Assembly: GCA_016873225.1 (NCBI GenBank)
Contig: VGXS01000009.1
Span: 1 to 64,000, forward strand
DNA length: 64,000 nucleotides
DNA from: Planctomycetota bacterium
Lineage (GTDB): Bacteria > Planctomycetota > Planctomycetia > Gemmatales > Gemmataceae
Reading direction: 5' to 3'
Every line of letters starts with the position of its first letter. Position 1 is the first letter of the stretch. Under the pieces are notes generated by a model that was not told the origin of the DNA, ran no database searches, and worked only from the letters and a program-made list of their open reading frames with translations. Positions 8,835 through 17,965 of this stretch are shown in pieces. The translations under genes and the position numbers were made by a program.

Positions 8835-9242
8835 ATGACCGCGCTTGGAATGAAGGGTATGTTGCCGGGTTGTCTTGCCGCCATCGGCGTGTTGGTGATG
8901 TTTCAGGGTTGCGGTTCAAGCGGACCGCGGGTGCTGGATGTCAAGGGAACGGTTCAATACGACGGGAAGCCGGTGGCCGAGGGTGACATCACCTTCCTGC
9001 CGGAAAACGAGGCGATTGGCGGCGAGGGCGGCAAGATCAAGGATGGCAAGTACGCGATGAAGGTGAAGGAGGGCAGGAACAAGGTCCACATCACCGCGTC
9101 GCGGGTTGTACCGGGCAAGAAGGGGCCGATGGGCGAGGATTGGGTCGAGCAGTTCGTGCCCGCGAAGTACAATGACAACACGAACTTGACGGCCGAGGTC
9201 GCCACCGGCAAGACCCAGCATGATTTCAACCTCGCGAAGTAA
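8835..9242 (+). CDS. Small lipoprotein with carboxypeptidase-regulatory-like fold
   Basis: 135 residues from ATG 8835, which has AGGGAGAGAG just upstream; the frame is open further upstream but without a better start. A hydrophobic leader ends in VMFQGCGSS, a plausible lipobox with the cysteine near residue 26, so it is probably a lipoprotein. The rest (VKGTVQYDGKPVAEGDITF, then a GGKIKDGKYAMKVKEG turn) has the layout of the transthyretin-like/carboxypeptidase regulatory domain proteins that accompany DUF1559 genes in planctomycetes. It likely sits on a membrane facing the periplasm. The function is unknown; the link with the upstream pseudopilin is by position. Confidence 0.8.
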   Translation: MTALGMKGMLPGCLAAIGVLVMFQGCGSSGPRVLDVKGTVQYDGKPVAEGDITFLPENEAIGGEGGKIKDGKYAMKVKEGRNKVHITASRVVPGKKGPMGEDWVEQFVPAKYNDNTNLTAEVATGKTQHDFNLAK

Positions 9243-9287
9243 GCGCCCGCGATGCCGGTCACCGTTCTCACCACCTAGAAGGTGATT

Positions 9288-10808
9288 ATGAAAAATCACC
9301 TGTTGGGAGGGCTTTTCCAGGCGGCCCAGGCAGCTTTCCTGTGGCTCGCCAGCTGTGCCCTTGCTTCGGCGCAAACGGTGCTCGTCAAGCCGTATCTCCA
9401 ACCGGGCGACGGCGCCATCCACGGAAAGTCGGACGCGAAGGTTCTCTGTTGGCTCACCGACCAGACTGCCGGCGAATTCAGCGTGGATTATGGCGTGACG
9501 GGCGCTCCGCCCCGGCGCGCCAATGCCGAGCGGATCGCCCTCGATTTCGCCAAGGCTCCCGATGCCAAGCCGGTTGGCGATGTCAAATCCTCCGGCTCAT
9601 CGGATAAGTCGGGAAGTTCCGTCCCCGAAAAGGAACAGCACTACTTCAGGTACACGGCCAAGCTCACGGATTTGCCCCTGGACTCCGAGGTGCGTTATCA
9701 GGTCAGGCTTGGCGACAGCATGGTGCGGGAATCATCTTTCCGCACGATGGCCAGCCCGGAAAAACCCGTGCGATTCGCGCTGGTGGGCGACCTTTCCACC
9801 GGCAAGAAACCCCAACGCGCCATTGCCCACCGGATTTCGGAGGAAAAACCTCAATTCCTTGTCGCATTGGGAGACATTGTTTATCCCTCGGGCCGGGTCA
9901 GCCAGTACATGGCCCACTATTGGTCGACCTACAACGATGTGGATGTTCCGGGGCCCGACGCGGGTGCCCCGCTCATGGCCTCCGTGCCCTTCTACCCCGT
10001 GCTCGGCAACCACGATGTCGCCGCGAAATTTCCGGCGACCCCCGACGCCCTGGGCGTTTACTACTTTTTCCAACCGCCCAAAAACGGACCCGGGCCGGGG
10101 CCATGGAACACCCAACCTGGTTCGGGAAGTGCGGCATTGGCCGCGTTCCGGGCCGCCACGGCTGAAAGCTATCCGTTCATCGACGCCTATTCGTTCGATA
10201 ACGGGCCTGTCCATGTCATGGTGATCAACAGCAACCAGTCATCCAATGTGGACCAATCCGCGCTCAAGGCCTGGGTCGAGCGGGACCTCAAGGCGAGCAA
10301 GGCGAGGTGGAAGCTGGCTTGTTTTCACAATCCGGCCTTTTCCAGCTCGCATCAGCATTACACCGAGCAGTCGGTGAGGCTTTGGCAACCGGTCTTCGAG
10401 GCTTGCGGGGTGGATCTTGTTTTCACCGGGCATGTCCACAATTACCAGCGGACCGTTCCGTTGCGGTTCATGCCCTCTTCCCCGAAGCGGGACAAGCGCG
10501 GGCGTTCCGATGGGGAATTCAAGCTCGACAAGGTCTTTGATGGCAAGGTGAACACAAGGCCCGACGGCATCATCCATGTCGTGGCTGGCGCGGGTGGCGC
10601 CTCCCTTTATGGCCCCGGTCTGGAAAAGACCTCCCTGACCCTGCGCAAGGACCATGGCGACAACTATGCCGACTACACCGCCATGATGGTGGTCGACAGG
10701 CACTCGTTCGTGATGCTCGACGCGAAGCCCGACGGGATGCGACTTCGCGCGATCGATTCTACCGGTAAGGCGTTTGACGACATCCTGATCACCAAGCCGG
10801 CGAATTGA
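9288..10808 (+). CDS. Secreted purple-acid-phosphatase-like metallophosphoesterase
   Basis: 506 residues from the ATG after GAAGGTG; a GTG two codons earlier is also possible. A signal peptide ends near CALASAQ. An N-terminal fibronectin-like region (about residues 25-165) precedes the catalytic domain. Metal-binding motifs are in the expected order: FALVGDLS, ALGDIVY, PVLGNHD, ACFHNPAF and FTGHVHNYQR. This set is that of purple acid phosphatases and related dinuclear phosphoesterases, which release phosphate from organic esters in the periplasm or outside. A Ser/Gly/Lys-rich linker (KSSGSSDKSGSS) sits in the N-terminal part. It is the first of three consecutive metallophosphoesterase genes, suggesting organic phosphate scavenging, but no Pho-box was identified. 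Confidence 0.9.
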   Translation: MKNHLLGGLFQAAQAAFLWLASCALASAQTVLVKPYLQPGDGAIHGKSDAKVLCWLTDQTAGEFSVDYGVTGAPPRRANAERIALDFAKAPDAKPVGDVKSSGSSDKSGSSVPEKEQHYFRYTAKLTDLPLDSEVRYQVRLGDSMVRESSFRTMASPEKPVRFALVGDLSTGKKPQRAIAHRISEEKPQFLVALGDIVYPSGRVSQYMAHYWSTYNDVDVPGPDAGAPLMASVPFYPVLGNHDVAAKFPATPDALGVYYFFQPPKNGPGPGPWNTQPGSGSAALAAFRAATAESYPFIDAYSFDNGPVHVMVINSNQSSNVDQSALKAWVERDLKASKARWKLACFHNPAFSSSHQHYTEQSVRLWQPVFEACGVDLVFTGHVHNYQRTVPLRFMPSSPKRDKRGRSDGEFKLDKVFDGKVNTRPDGIIHVVAGAGGASLYGPGLEKTSLTLRKDHGDNYADYTAMMVVDRHSFVMLDAKPDGMRLRAIDSTGKAFDDILITKPAN

Positions 10809-10836
10809 CGCGCCTCTCCAAGAAGGAAATCACCCG

Positions 10837-11862
10837 ATGCCAGTCCGTTTGCACCGCAGGGATTTCGTCGCCGCCGCGACCGGTGTCGCCGCGACGGCGC
10901 GCATCCGCGCTTCCCAATCCAAGCCGCCGGAGGACGCCGTGGCGTTCTTCCTTGTGGGAGACACCCATTTCCTTGCCGACAAGGAGAACACGGCAAGGCT
11001 TGATGGCCGGTCGGCGGCCATCACGGCGCGCCTGGTCGAATGGCTCAACAAGCTGCCGGGAACCGACTTGCCGGCCGCGGCGGGGGGTGGGAAATTTCTC
11101 GCGCCAAGGGGCGTCATCCATGCCGGGGACTGCATCGACACCGGAGACAAGGGCAACATCGCCATGCAGGCCACCGAATGGGCGGCATTCGCCGACGCCT
11201 ACGGCCTCAAGGGCGGCGACGGCAGGCTCCGTTATCCCGTTTACGAGGTCCATGGAAACCATGACAGCCCGCGGGGCGACGGTTTGGCGGTGGGGAAGAT
11301 CATCGAAAGGAACAAGAATCGGCCCGGCGTTTCGAACACATCGTCCAGCGGCGTCCACTATTCCTGGGATTGGGCGGGAGTGCATTTCATCAACTTGGGG
11401 ATTGTGGTCGGCCAGGTGGGAGGCGTGGCCCGACGGCGCCGTTACGGTTCCCTCGGGAGCTTGGATTTCCTGGTCAGCGACCTCAAGGAAAAGGTGGGCA
11501 CATCGGGCAGGCCGGTCGTCATCACCCACCATGTCGACATGCTTCGCTATGCCCAGCCGTTGCCCGTCGAGGACAAAAAGGCGGAATCCATGGAATGGGA
11601 TCCCGCCGATGTGAGGGCTTTTCACGACGCCCTCGCCGGCTACAGGGTGGCGGCCATCCTGTATGGACACACCCATGCCAGGAATGTGTTCCGCTGGGAC
11701 GGCACCAACAAGGCCGCCAGGGAGGGAATCCCGACATTCAATGTCGACAACAGCAGCCACTTCGCCGGCAGGCAGCAGGCGTTCTTCCACATGGAGATCC
11801 GCGGCGACACCGTGACGGCGCGGGAATTCCAGACCGCCGACGCGTGGGAGACGGGTTCCTGA
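10837..11862 (+). CDS. Metallophosphoesterase with Tat-like leader
   Basis: 341 residues. The leader MPVRLHRRDFVAAATGVAA has an arginine pair and a weak hydrophobic stretch, consistent with Tat export. Catalytic motifs are FFLVGDTHF, HAGDCIDTGD, VHGNHDSPRGD, VITHHVD and LYGHTHARN, the five metallophosphoesterase blocks. The start has AAGGAA upstream and lies 28 bases after the previous phosphoesterase stop. It resembles the broken copy immediately downstream (both have a HYSWDW segment between blocks), so the two look like a tandem duplication. The substrate is unknown. Confidence 0.88.
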   Translation: MPVRLHRRDFVAAATGVAATARIRASQSKPPEDAVAFFLVGDTHFLADKENTARLDGRSAAITARLVEWLNKLPGTDLPAAAGGGKFLAPRGVIHAGDCIDTGDKGNIAMQATEWAAFADAYGLKGGDGRLRYPVYEVHGNHDSPRGDGLAVGKIIERNKNRPGVSNTSSSGVHYSWDWAGVHFINLGIVVGQVGGVARRRRYGSLGSLDFLVSDLKEKVGTSGRPVVITHHVDMLRYAQPLPVEDKKAESMEWDPADVRAFHDALAGYRVAAILYGHTHARNVFRWDGTNKAAREGIPTFNVDNSSHFAGRQQAFFHMEIRGDTVTAREFQTADAWETGS

Positions 11863-11915
11863 ACAAACCAGGCATGGACCAGCCCCATCGGCCGGACCGG
11901 GTCTGGAGGCTAGGC

Positions 11916-12935
11916 ATGCGACGAACCGGACTCCCCGCAACCTTCATGGGCTGGGCATGCGCGGCCTTGTGCCTCGCGATGGCCCCGGCGCTCCGAGCCT
12001 TCGGGGACGGCTCTGATTCGATTGTCTTCATCGTCACCTCCGACTCCCACTATGTCTCCTCGCGGAACCTCGACCGGATCGGCCGCAACAAGGCGACCAT
12101 CGACCGCATGAACGCCATCGAGGGCACCCCATGACCCGAAAGGCTGGGGGGTGGAAAGGTCGGGAAGCCTCGAGGCGTCCTCGTCCTTGGCGACCTCATC
12201 GACGACGGGGACAAGCGGGGGGAAACGCCGGTGCAGTGGCGCCACTTCGAAAGCCAGTTCGGCCTCGACGGCACCGACGGCATGCTGAAGTTCCCCGTTT
12301 TCGAGGGATGGGGCAATCATGACGGTCCCCCGGCGGGCAAGGAGAAGTTCGGCTTCAGCGTTCAGGCGAAGATCAAGGAGCGGAACATCCAGCGAAAGAA
12401 AGCCGGACGGATTGGCTCCGTTTCGGAAAACGGGCTTCACTATTCGTGGGACTGGGGAGATGTCCATTTCGTGCAGGCCAATTTGTATCCGGCCGACAGG
12501 CAGCATCCCAAGGTGCGATACTCGCTTCCCTGGCACGACCCGCAGGGAGCGCTTTCATTCGTCCGCGACGATCTTCGCGTGGCGGTCGGAGGCAGCGGAA
12601 GACCCGTGGTCATCGTCTCCCATTGCGGAGTGGACACCGATTGGTGGCATCCGGAGGATTGGGCCGAGTTCCACAAGGCGGTCAAGCCTTTCAATGTCGT
12701 TGCCTACTTTTACGGCCACAGCGGCACCGGCTTGAGGAAATACAAACCCGGGGAAGGCGAGAAGCCCGTCGATTGCCTCAACACGGGACAAACGGAGAAG
12801 GGCTTCTTCGTGTCCGAGGTCGCCTCCGGTCGTTTTCGCGCCGCCTACCAGATCAAGAAGGACTTCAAGGCCACCGGCGACCTCGAATGGGAATGGAAGC
12901 ACCTCCTCGACAAGCCCTCGGGCCAACCTAGGTGA
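11916..12935 (+). pseudogene. Metallophosphoesterase interrupted by in-frame TGA
   Basis: The frame opens at ATG 11916, which has GGAGG six bases upstream, with a signal peptide (MGWACAALCLAMAPALRAF) and the first metal motif VTSDSHY. It then meets TGA at 12132-12134. The same frame continues without a shift: LGGGKVGKPRGVLVLGDLIDDGD, GWGNHDGPP, HYSWDWGDVHF, VIVSHCGVD and YFYGHSGTG, ending at 12935. Reading the TGA as TGG would restore a smooth ...EGTPWPERLGGG... sequence. So one G-to-A change splits the gene just before the second metal-binding block. A downstream restart at GTG 12231 would lack the first two metal blocks. It is either a true nonsense mutation or a sequencing error. The last motif is GHSG rather than the usual GHxH, so activity of the intact form is also uncertain. 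Confidence 0.85.
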
Positions 12936-12990
12936 CATTACCGGCCGGATCAACTCATCCGGTTCGGCCCGCCCCATCGCCGGAGCTGAC

Positions 12991-13931
12991 ATGAGAACAT
13001 TGTTGTTCGCCGTCGCGCTCGTCGCGGCTTGGCTATGCGCCACCGGCAATTCCCCCGTCCGGGCGCGACCCCTTCCAAGCTTGTCGACGGAAACCACTGG
13101 TACCACCGCGACCCTCCCAACCGGTGGACCTGCGAGGGTTCGACCGCTGCGAGCGATTTCATGGCCATCGATTTCGGAACCCCGAGGCTGGTCGATCGGG
13201 CCAAGTTGTACCTGCTGGATGACGGCAAGGGCGTTGTTCCTCCGGAGCGGTTCGACCTTGAGTACCTCGACGGCAAGGATTGGAAGCCCGTCGTGAACGC
13301 CGCCAGGTCGCCCGAAAAACCAGCGGGAAGGATGGCCAACACCGTGAGGTTCCAGCCGGTGTCCACATCGGGAATCCGCGCCATCCTGCGTCATTCCCCA
13401 AGCGGGAAATCCGGCCTTACCGAGTTCGAGGTTTGGGGCGAGGCCGCGCTTCCCCTGCCGGAACCGCCCCACCCGGCGGGCAACATCGCCCACAATCCGG
13501 GCGACAAGCCTTTCCCCAAGGCCAGCGCTTCGCATTTCGACCGTTTTGGCGGCAAGCCGGCCCTCGCCATTGATGGAAAGACCAACTTCCTGCCCAGCCC
13601 GACCAACCGTTGGACCAGTTATGAATCCAAGAACGAAACAGATTGGCTCGAGGTGGACTTTGGGGTCGCGAAGTCGTTTCACAGGGTCGAATTGGCCATC
13701 TATGACGATCGTGGCGGAGTCCAGCCACCGGAGAAGTACGACATTGAATATTGGGATGGCGCGGCCTGGAAGCCCGTGACGGGAATCCGCAAGTCGCCCG
13801 CGCGCCCGGCCGGCGGACGGTTCAACGAGGCCGGGTTCGATCGTGTCGAGTCAACGAAGGTGCGCGTCGTCTTCACCCATGCGGGCAAGGCGCGCAGCGG
13901 CGTCTCCTAGATATTCGTGTGGAGCGAATGA
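12991..13931 (+). pseudogene. Secreted double discoidin (F5/8C-like) protein, frameshifted and prematurely stopped
   Basis: ATG 12991 follows a GGAG site and encodes a signal peptide MRTLLFAVALVAAWLCATG in one frame. The body of the protein, starting near ATPSKLVDGNHWYH, lies in the frame one base earlier, so a base seems lost around 13055-13075, where there is a run of five C. The body holds two similar discoidin-like modules. Module 1 runs from DGNHWYHRDPPNRW to SGLTEFEVWG, and module 2 from DGKTNFLPSPTNRWTSY onward. Module 2 stops at TAG 13908-13910. Reading that codon as GAG gives GVSEIFVWSE and a natural stop at 13929-13931, matching the ending of module 1. Two lesions in one gene, next to the interrupted phosphoesterase, suggest decay. 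Discoidin modules commonly bind sugars. Confidence 0.75.
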
Positions 13932-13992
13932 GCCCGCCATCGTGATGCCCGCGTCAAGGCGCGTGGGCGCACGGGAGCCCCATCAAGACACA

Positions 13993-14016
13993 CGGCCCGG
14001 GGTTGGCTCCGGGCCG
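13993..14016. terminator. Hairpin between convergent genes
   Basis: CGGCCCGG (13993-14000), 8-base loop, CCGGGCCG (14009-14016): a perfect GC-rich 8-bp stem between two convergent transcription units. There is no clear T-run on either side, so factor-independent termination is uncertain. Confidence 0.5.
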
Positions 14017-14036
14017 GTTCGCTTGGGTGGCGGGCG

Positions 14037-15422
14037 TCAGATCAGTTCGCGGATCGGCTCGCCATCGGGAAGCATGGGCATCGGCCGGCCGGAATGGTCG
14101 AGGAAATTGATGTCCCTGTAAGGGATGTCGAGGTGGCGCATCACCGTGGCCCACAGGTCGTTGGGCACCAGCGGCCTGTCCTTGGGCGTCTCGGCCTTGG
14201 AAGTGGTGGAACCCACCACCTGGCCCATCTTGAGGCCGCCGCCGGAGACCAGCACCGACATCGCCTGCGGCCAGTGGTCGCGCCCGGGTTGCATCACCTT
14301 GGTCTGTGAACCGACCGAATGCTCCACCTTGGGCGTTCGTCCAAACTCGCCCGTCACCACCAGCAGCACGCGCTTGTCGAGGCCCCGGTCGTACAGGTCG
14401 TCGATCAGCGCGCTGACGGCCTGGTCGAGAAGGGGGAAGCGCCAGCGGGCGTCATCGAAGATGTGGCCGTTCACCGCATGGCTGTCCCAATTGTAGAGCA
14501 CTCCCTTGGGCCACGACTTGCCAACCACATTGGGGCTTTCCAGCACCATGGTGACGAATCGCGCCCCGGCTTCCACCAGCCTGCGAGCCATGAGCGCCCT
14601 TTGGCCGTAGGCGTGCCAGCCATAGGCCTCGCGAACCTTCTCAGGCTCGTTGCCCAGGTCGAACGCCACCCGCGCCGTGGAGTTGGAGACGAGGTCGAGC
14701 GCCTTGGCGCGGAACGCCTCGGGGCCGCTCTGGCGGTTCAGCACGGGTGTCGGTGAACTAATGGAGTCGAGCAACTCAAGCCGCTCGCGCAGCTTCAAGT
14801 TGCTGCCTTGCCGCTTTTCGAGGTTGCGGACCTGGAAGCCCGGGGTGCTCGGGTCGCCGCCCACGGTGAACGGATGCGTGCTCGGTCCCAGGTAAGCCGA
14901 TCCCAGGCTGAAGGTGTCGATGCCGGTGCGGCCGCCGTCGGTCTGCACCACATAGCTGGGCATGCCCGGCGTGGCGTCGCCGATCACCTTGCTGATCATC
15001 GAGCCGACGGCGGGGTAATCGTTGACGAATCCCACCGGAGAAAGCGGATCCCGGCCCGTCATGAATTTCTTGTGGCCGCCGCCATGGTCGGAAAACCTGT
15101 GCGAGATCGAGCGGATCAGGCTGAAGCGGTGGGCGCGCTTGGCCTGCATCGGGAACAGCTCGCAGATGTCGAGGCCCGGAACGGTGGTCTTGATGGGATT
15201 GAAAAGGCCCCGGTACTCGATGGGGGCGTTGGGCTTCATGTCGTAGGTGTCTTGGTGGGGCGGGCCGCCCGGAAGCCACAGGAAGATCACGGCGGGGTCG
15301 GAATCCTGGCCCAGCCTGCCGGCCTGGCCGGGCAGCGCCGTCAGGCCCGAACCTGTCACGGCCATGGAGCCCAGTTGGAGGAACCGGCGGCGGGATGGTC
15401 CGGGGCAGTATCGCGTGGTCAT
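14037..15422 (-). CDS. DUF1501 protein, sulfatase/phosphatase-like fold, Tat leader
   Basis: 461 residues from the ATG at 15422, which has AAGGAG upstream; the open frame upstream of it is non-coding. The leader SRRRFLQLGSMAVTGSGL is a Tat-type signal. FLWLPGGPPHQDTYDMKP and GEFGRTPKVE are hallmark DUF1501 segments. They resemble the alkaline-phosphatase/sulfatase superfamily, and this family is usually annotated as sulfatase-like. WDSHAVNGH, VLLVVTGEFGRTP and GRDHWPQAM mark the C-terminal half. Planctomycetes have many copies, often next to DUF1549/DUF1553 or cytochrome genes. Biochemical function is not established. It is the second gene of a two-gene DUF1501 run (44-base gap). Confidence 0.9.
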   Translation of the reverse strand: MTTRYCPGPSRRRFLQLGSMAVTGSGLTALPGQAGRLGQDSDPAVIFLWLPGGPPHQDTYDMKPNAPIEYRGLFNPIKTTVPGLDICELFPMQAKRAHRFSLIRSISHRFSDHGGGHKKFMTGRDPLSPVGFVNDYPAVGSMISKVIGDATPGMPSYVVQTDGGRTGIDTFSLGSAYLGPSTHPFTVGGDPSTPGFQVRNLEKRQGSNLKLRERLELLDSISSPTPVLNRQSGPEAFRAKALDLVSNSTARVAFDLGNEPEKVREAYGWHAYGQRALMARRLVEAGARFVTMVLESPNVVGKSWPKGVLYNWDSHAVNGHIFDDARWRFPLLDQAVSALIDDLYDRGLDKRVLLVVTGEFGRTPKVEHSVGSQTKVMQPGRDHWPQAMSVLVSGGGLKMGQVVGSTTSKAETPKDRPLVPNDLWATVMRHLDIPYRDINFLDHSGRPMPMLPDGEPIRELI

Positions 15423-15466
15423 GATGGGTCCGCTCCTTCTCGATATCCTCTCATAATATGACTTGC

Positions 15467-16846
15467 TCAGGCGATCAAGGGTTCCACGATCCGGCCCCGG
15501 CTCGCGGGGAACGGCCTTCCTTGGGTGTCGTGGATCTCGGCATGGGGGTTCAGGCCCGCCAGGTGCAGCATGGTGGCGTGAAGATCCTGCGGCAAAACCC
15601 GGCCTTCCGCGGGCTGTCCACCGACGCGGTCGGATGATCCATGGACGATGCCGCCGCGGATGCCGCCGCCGGCGAGGGCGCCCGAGAAAACATGGCCCCA
15701 GTGGTCGCGGCCCCCTCCACGGTTGTGGCGGGGCGTCCGACCGAATTCCCCGGCCCACACCACAAGCGTGCCGTCGAGCAGGCCCCTTTCCGCAAGGTCT
15801 TCCAAAAGCGTGGAATACGCCGCGTCCATGATCGGCATCAGGTGGTTTTTCAGCCGTTCGGCGTTCTTGTTGTGGGTGTCCCACGCCGGGCTGTCGGAGG
15901 TGTCGCCCGGCATCCGGGTCCAGTTCACCTGCACGAACGAAACGCCCGCCTCGACGAGGCGGCGGGCCAGCAGCACGCTTTGGCCCCACCGGTTCCGTCC
16001 GTAACGGTCGCGCAGGCTTTCCGGTTCCTCCTCGAGGTGGAAGGCCCGGCGGGCGGCGCCCGACTGCACCAGCTTGAGCGCGGTCTGCTGCTGCTTCTGG
16101 AAAAGCCCCGGTCCTTCTCCCAGCCATTCCAGCTGACGCTCCGCCGCGTCCAGCCGCCTCGACAGGTCGACCCGATCCGACAGCCTTGGTGCCGTCACCT
16201 CCGTTGGCAAGGTCACCCCCGGAACGGCGAAACCAGCCTCATGGGGCGCGCAGGGAAGCAGCCAGGGATCACTGGTCCGGCCCATGAAACCGGCATCCTG
16301 GCCGGGCCATGGAATGCCGCCGGTGTTCCAAATGTGCTCGGGCAGCACCACGGAAGCCGGCATTCCGGCGCCATGACCGCGAAGCCGCCTGTTGATCGCC
16401 GCCAGGCTGGGCCAATCGTTGGGCGCGCCCGGCTTGGCATTTTCCGTGTTAAGCGGCTGGTGGGGCACGCCCGTCAGCATCCAGTAGCCCGACGACGAAT
16501 GGGCGTTGTCATGCGTGGAAAGGGCGCGCAGCACCGCGATCCGGTCGGTCAGCCGGGCCGTGCGGGGCATCAGTTCCCCCACGGTCAGCCCCGGGGTGGC
16601 GGTGGCGATCGGCTTGTATGGCCCCCTGATTTCCTCGGGGGCAAGCGGCTTCGGATCCCAGGTTTCGTGCTGGGGCGGGCCGCCCAGGTGAAACAGGTAA
16701 ATGATCGAACGCGCCTTGGCGCTTCCGGAGGCCCCGGAGGCGTTTGCGGCGGCCAGGGGCGCCAGGGCGCCCCAACGCATGAACTCACGCCGGCTGATGC
16801 CGTCACATAGGCGGGGTCCGGATTGTGGATCGACCAGCGATGGCAT
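15467..16846 (-). CDS. DUF1501 protein, second tandem copy
   Basis: 459 residues. The N-terminus GISRREFMRWGALAPLAAA is a Tat-like leader. YLFHLGGPPQHETWDPKP, WDTHNKNAERLKNHL, VVWAGEFGRTPRHN and GRDHWGHVF are the DUF1501 signature stretches. The C-terminal IHDTQGRPFP ending is a common variant of the family. It lies upstream of, and on the same strand as, the other DUF1501 gene, and is divergent from the alpha/beta hydrolase gene at 16943. The two copies are clearly different in sequence, so the pair is not a recent duplication. The role is unknown beyond an exported, probably metal-dependent, hydrolase-like protein. Confidence 0.9.
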   Translation of the reverse strand: MPSLVDPQSGPRLCDGISRREFMRWGALAPLAAANASGASGSAKARSIIYLFHLGGPPQHETWDPKPLAPEEIRGPYKPIATATPGLTVGELMPRTARLTDRIAVLRALSTHDNAHSSSGYWMLTGVPHQPLNTENAKPGAPNDWPSLAAINRRLRGHGAGMPASVVLPEHIWNTGGIPWPGQDAGFMGRTSDPWLLPCAPHEAGFAVPGVTLPTEVTAPRLSDRVDLSRRLDAAERQLEWLGEGPGLFQKQQQTALKLVQSGAARRAFHLEEEPESLRDRYGRNRWGQSVLLARRLVEAGVSFVQVNWTRMPGDTSDSPAWDTHNKNAERLKNHLMPIMDAAYSTLLEDLAERGLLDGTLVVWAGEFGRTPRHNRGGGRDHWGHVFSGALAGGGIRGGIVHGSSDRVGGQPAEGRVLPQDLHATMLHLAGLNPHAEIHDTQGRPFPASRGRIVEPLIA

Positions 16847-16942
16847 GGCCGCGGCCCCGGGGAGGAAAAGGCGGGCGGGATCAAAAACCTTACCATGCCC
16901 TTAGGTCGATTCCAAACGATCCAACTTTCCGGAGACCGATTC

Positions 16943-17965
16943 ATGTTCCGCATTGCCGTGCTGGCGGCCTGCCTTGGCTGGCTCGCCGCCTTGGGTGGCG
17001 CCCATGCCCAGGACAAGGCCAAGGACGCGCCCAAGAAGGACGCCCCCAAGGACAAGGAAAAGGCCAAGGCCCCGCCCAAGGTCACGGGCCCGGCGCCCAC
17101 CGTCGCCGACATCCACTACGGCGATCATCCGCGCCAGGTGATCGACTTCTGGCAGGCGAAGTCCGACAAGCCCACCCCGGTGGTGCTCATGATCCATGGC
17201 GGAGGCTGGGTCAACGGCAGCAAGGACGGTTACCGCGGCGCGGCGCCCGGCTTCCTCAAGGAAGGCATTTCCGTCGCCGCCATCAACTACCGCATGGTGC
17301 CCGAGGCCACCAAGGAGGGGATCGACCCGCCGGTGAAGTGGCCGTTGTCCGACGCCGCGCGCGCCCTGCAGTTCATCCGCTCCAAGTCCAAGGAATGGAA
17401 CATCGACAAGGAGCGCATCGGCGCCACCGGCGGTTCGGCCGGAGGTTGCTCGTCCCTTTGGTTGGCGTTCCACCCCGACATGGCCAATCCCGACAGCACC
17501 GATCCCGTCGCCCGCGAGTCCACCCGACTGTGGTGCGCCGCCGTGCAGGGCGCCCAGACCACCCTCGACCCGAAGGTCCTGCGTGAGTGGATGCCCAACT
17601 ATCGCTACGGCGGGCATGCCTTCGCCATCACCACCGAGAAGGGCCGCGACACCGCCTTCCCCGCCTTCCACGACAACCGCGAGAAGCTGCTGCCCAAGAT
17701 CAACGAGTATTCGCCGCTCTTCCATGTCTCCAAGGACGATCCCCCCGTGTTCCTCGAGTACGGCAACCAGAAGAAGCCGCCCGTCAAGGGCGAGGAGCAG
17801 GCCGACCCCACCCATTCGGCGCTGTTGGGCATGATCCTCATGGAGAAGCTCAAGGAAGCCGGCGTGGAAGGGATCCTGGTCTACCCCGGCAAGGACGATC
17901 CCAAGTACAAGAACTCGGCGGCCTACCTGATCGACCGGCTCAAGGCGCCCAAGAAGGCGAACTGA
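16943..17965 (+). CDS. Exported alpha/beta hydrolase (esterase-lipase type)
   Basis: 340 residues from ATG 16943 with GGAGA seven bases upstream; the longer open frame before it overlaps the promoter region. A signal peptide ends at GGAHAQ, followed by a Lys/Ala/Pro-rich stretch (DKAKDAPKKDAPKDKEKAK) that may be a flexible spacer. The catalytic core has the oxyanion segment IHGGGWVNGS and the nucleophile elbow GATGGSAGG, as in the carboxylesterase/hormone-sensitive lipase group. A C-terminal YPGKDDPKYKN region could supply the acid. The likely role is ester hydrolysis of an extracellular or periplasmic substrate. Its 3' end overlaps the convergent gmhB gene by 26 bases. Confidence 0.85.
   Translation: MFRIAVLAACLGWLAALGGAHAQDKAKDAPKKDAPKDKEKAKAPPKVTGPAPTVADIHYGDHPRQVIDFWQAKSDKPTPVVLMIHGGGWVNGSKDGYRGAAPGFLKEGISVAAINYRMVPEATKEGIDPPVKWPLSDAARALQFIRSKSKEWNIDKERIGATGGSAGGCSSLWLAFHPDMANPDSTDPVARESTRLWCAAVQGAQTTLDPKVLREWMPNYRYGGHAFAITTEKGRDTAFPAFHDNREKLLPKINEYSPLFHVSKDDPPVFLEYGNQKKPPVKGEEQADPTHSALLGMILMEKLKEAGVEGILVYPGKDDPKYKNSAAYLIDRLKAPKKAN

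Noticed and set aside
12132..12134. Selenocysteine or UGA-as-Trp recoding at the internal TGA
   Set aside because: The expected residue is Trp in a non-catalytic position, no SECIS-like hairpin was seen, UGA ends many other genes here, and prfB is intact.
12991..13931. Programmed frameshift in the discoidin-like gene
   Set aside because: No good heptameric slippery sequence is present at the frame switch, and the gene has a second lesion, so decay or sequencing error is more likely.
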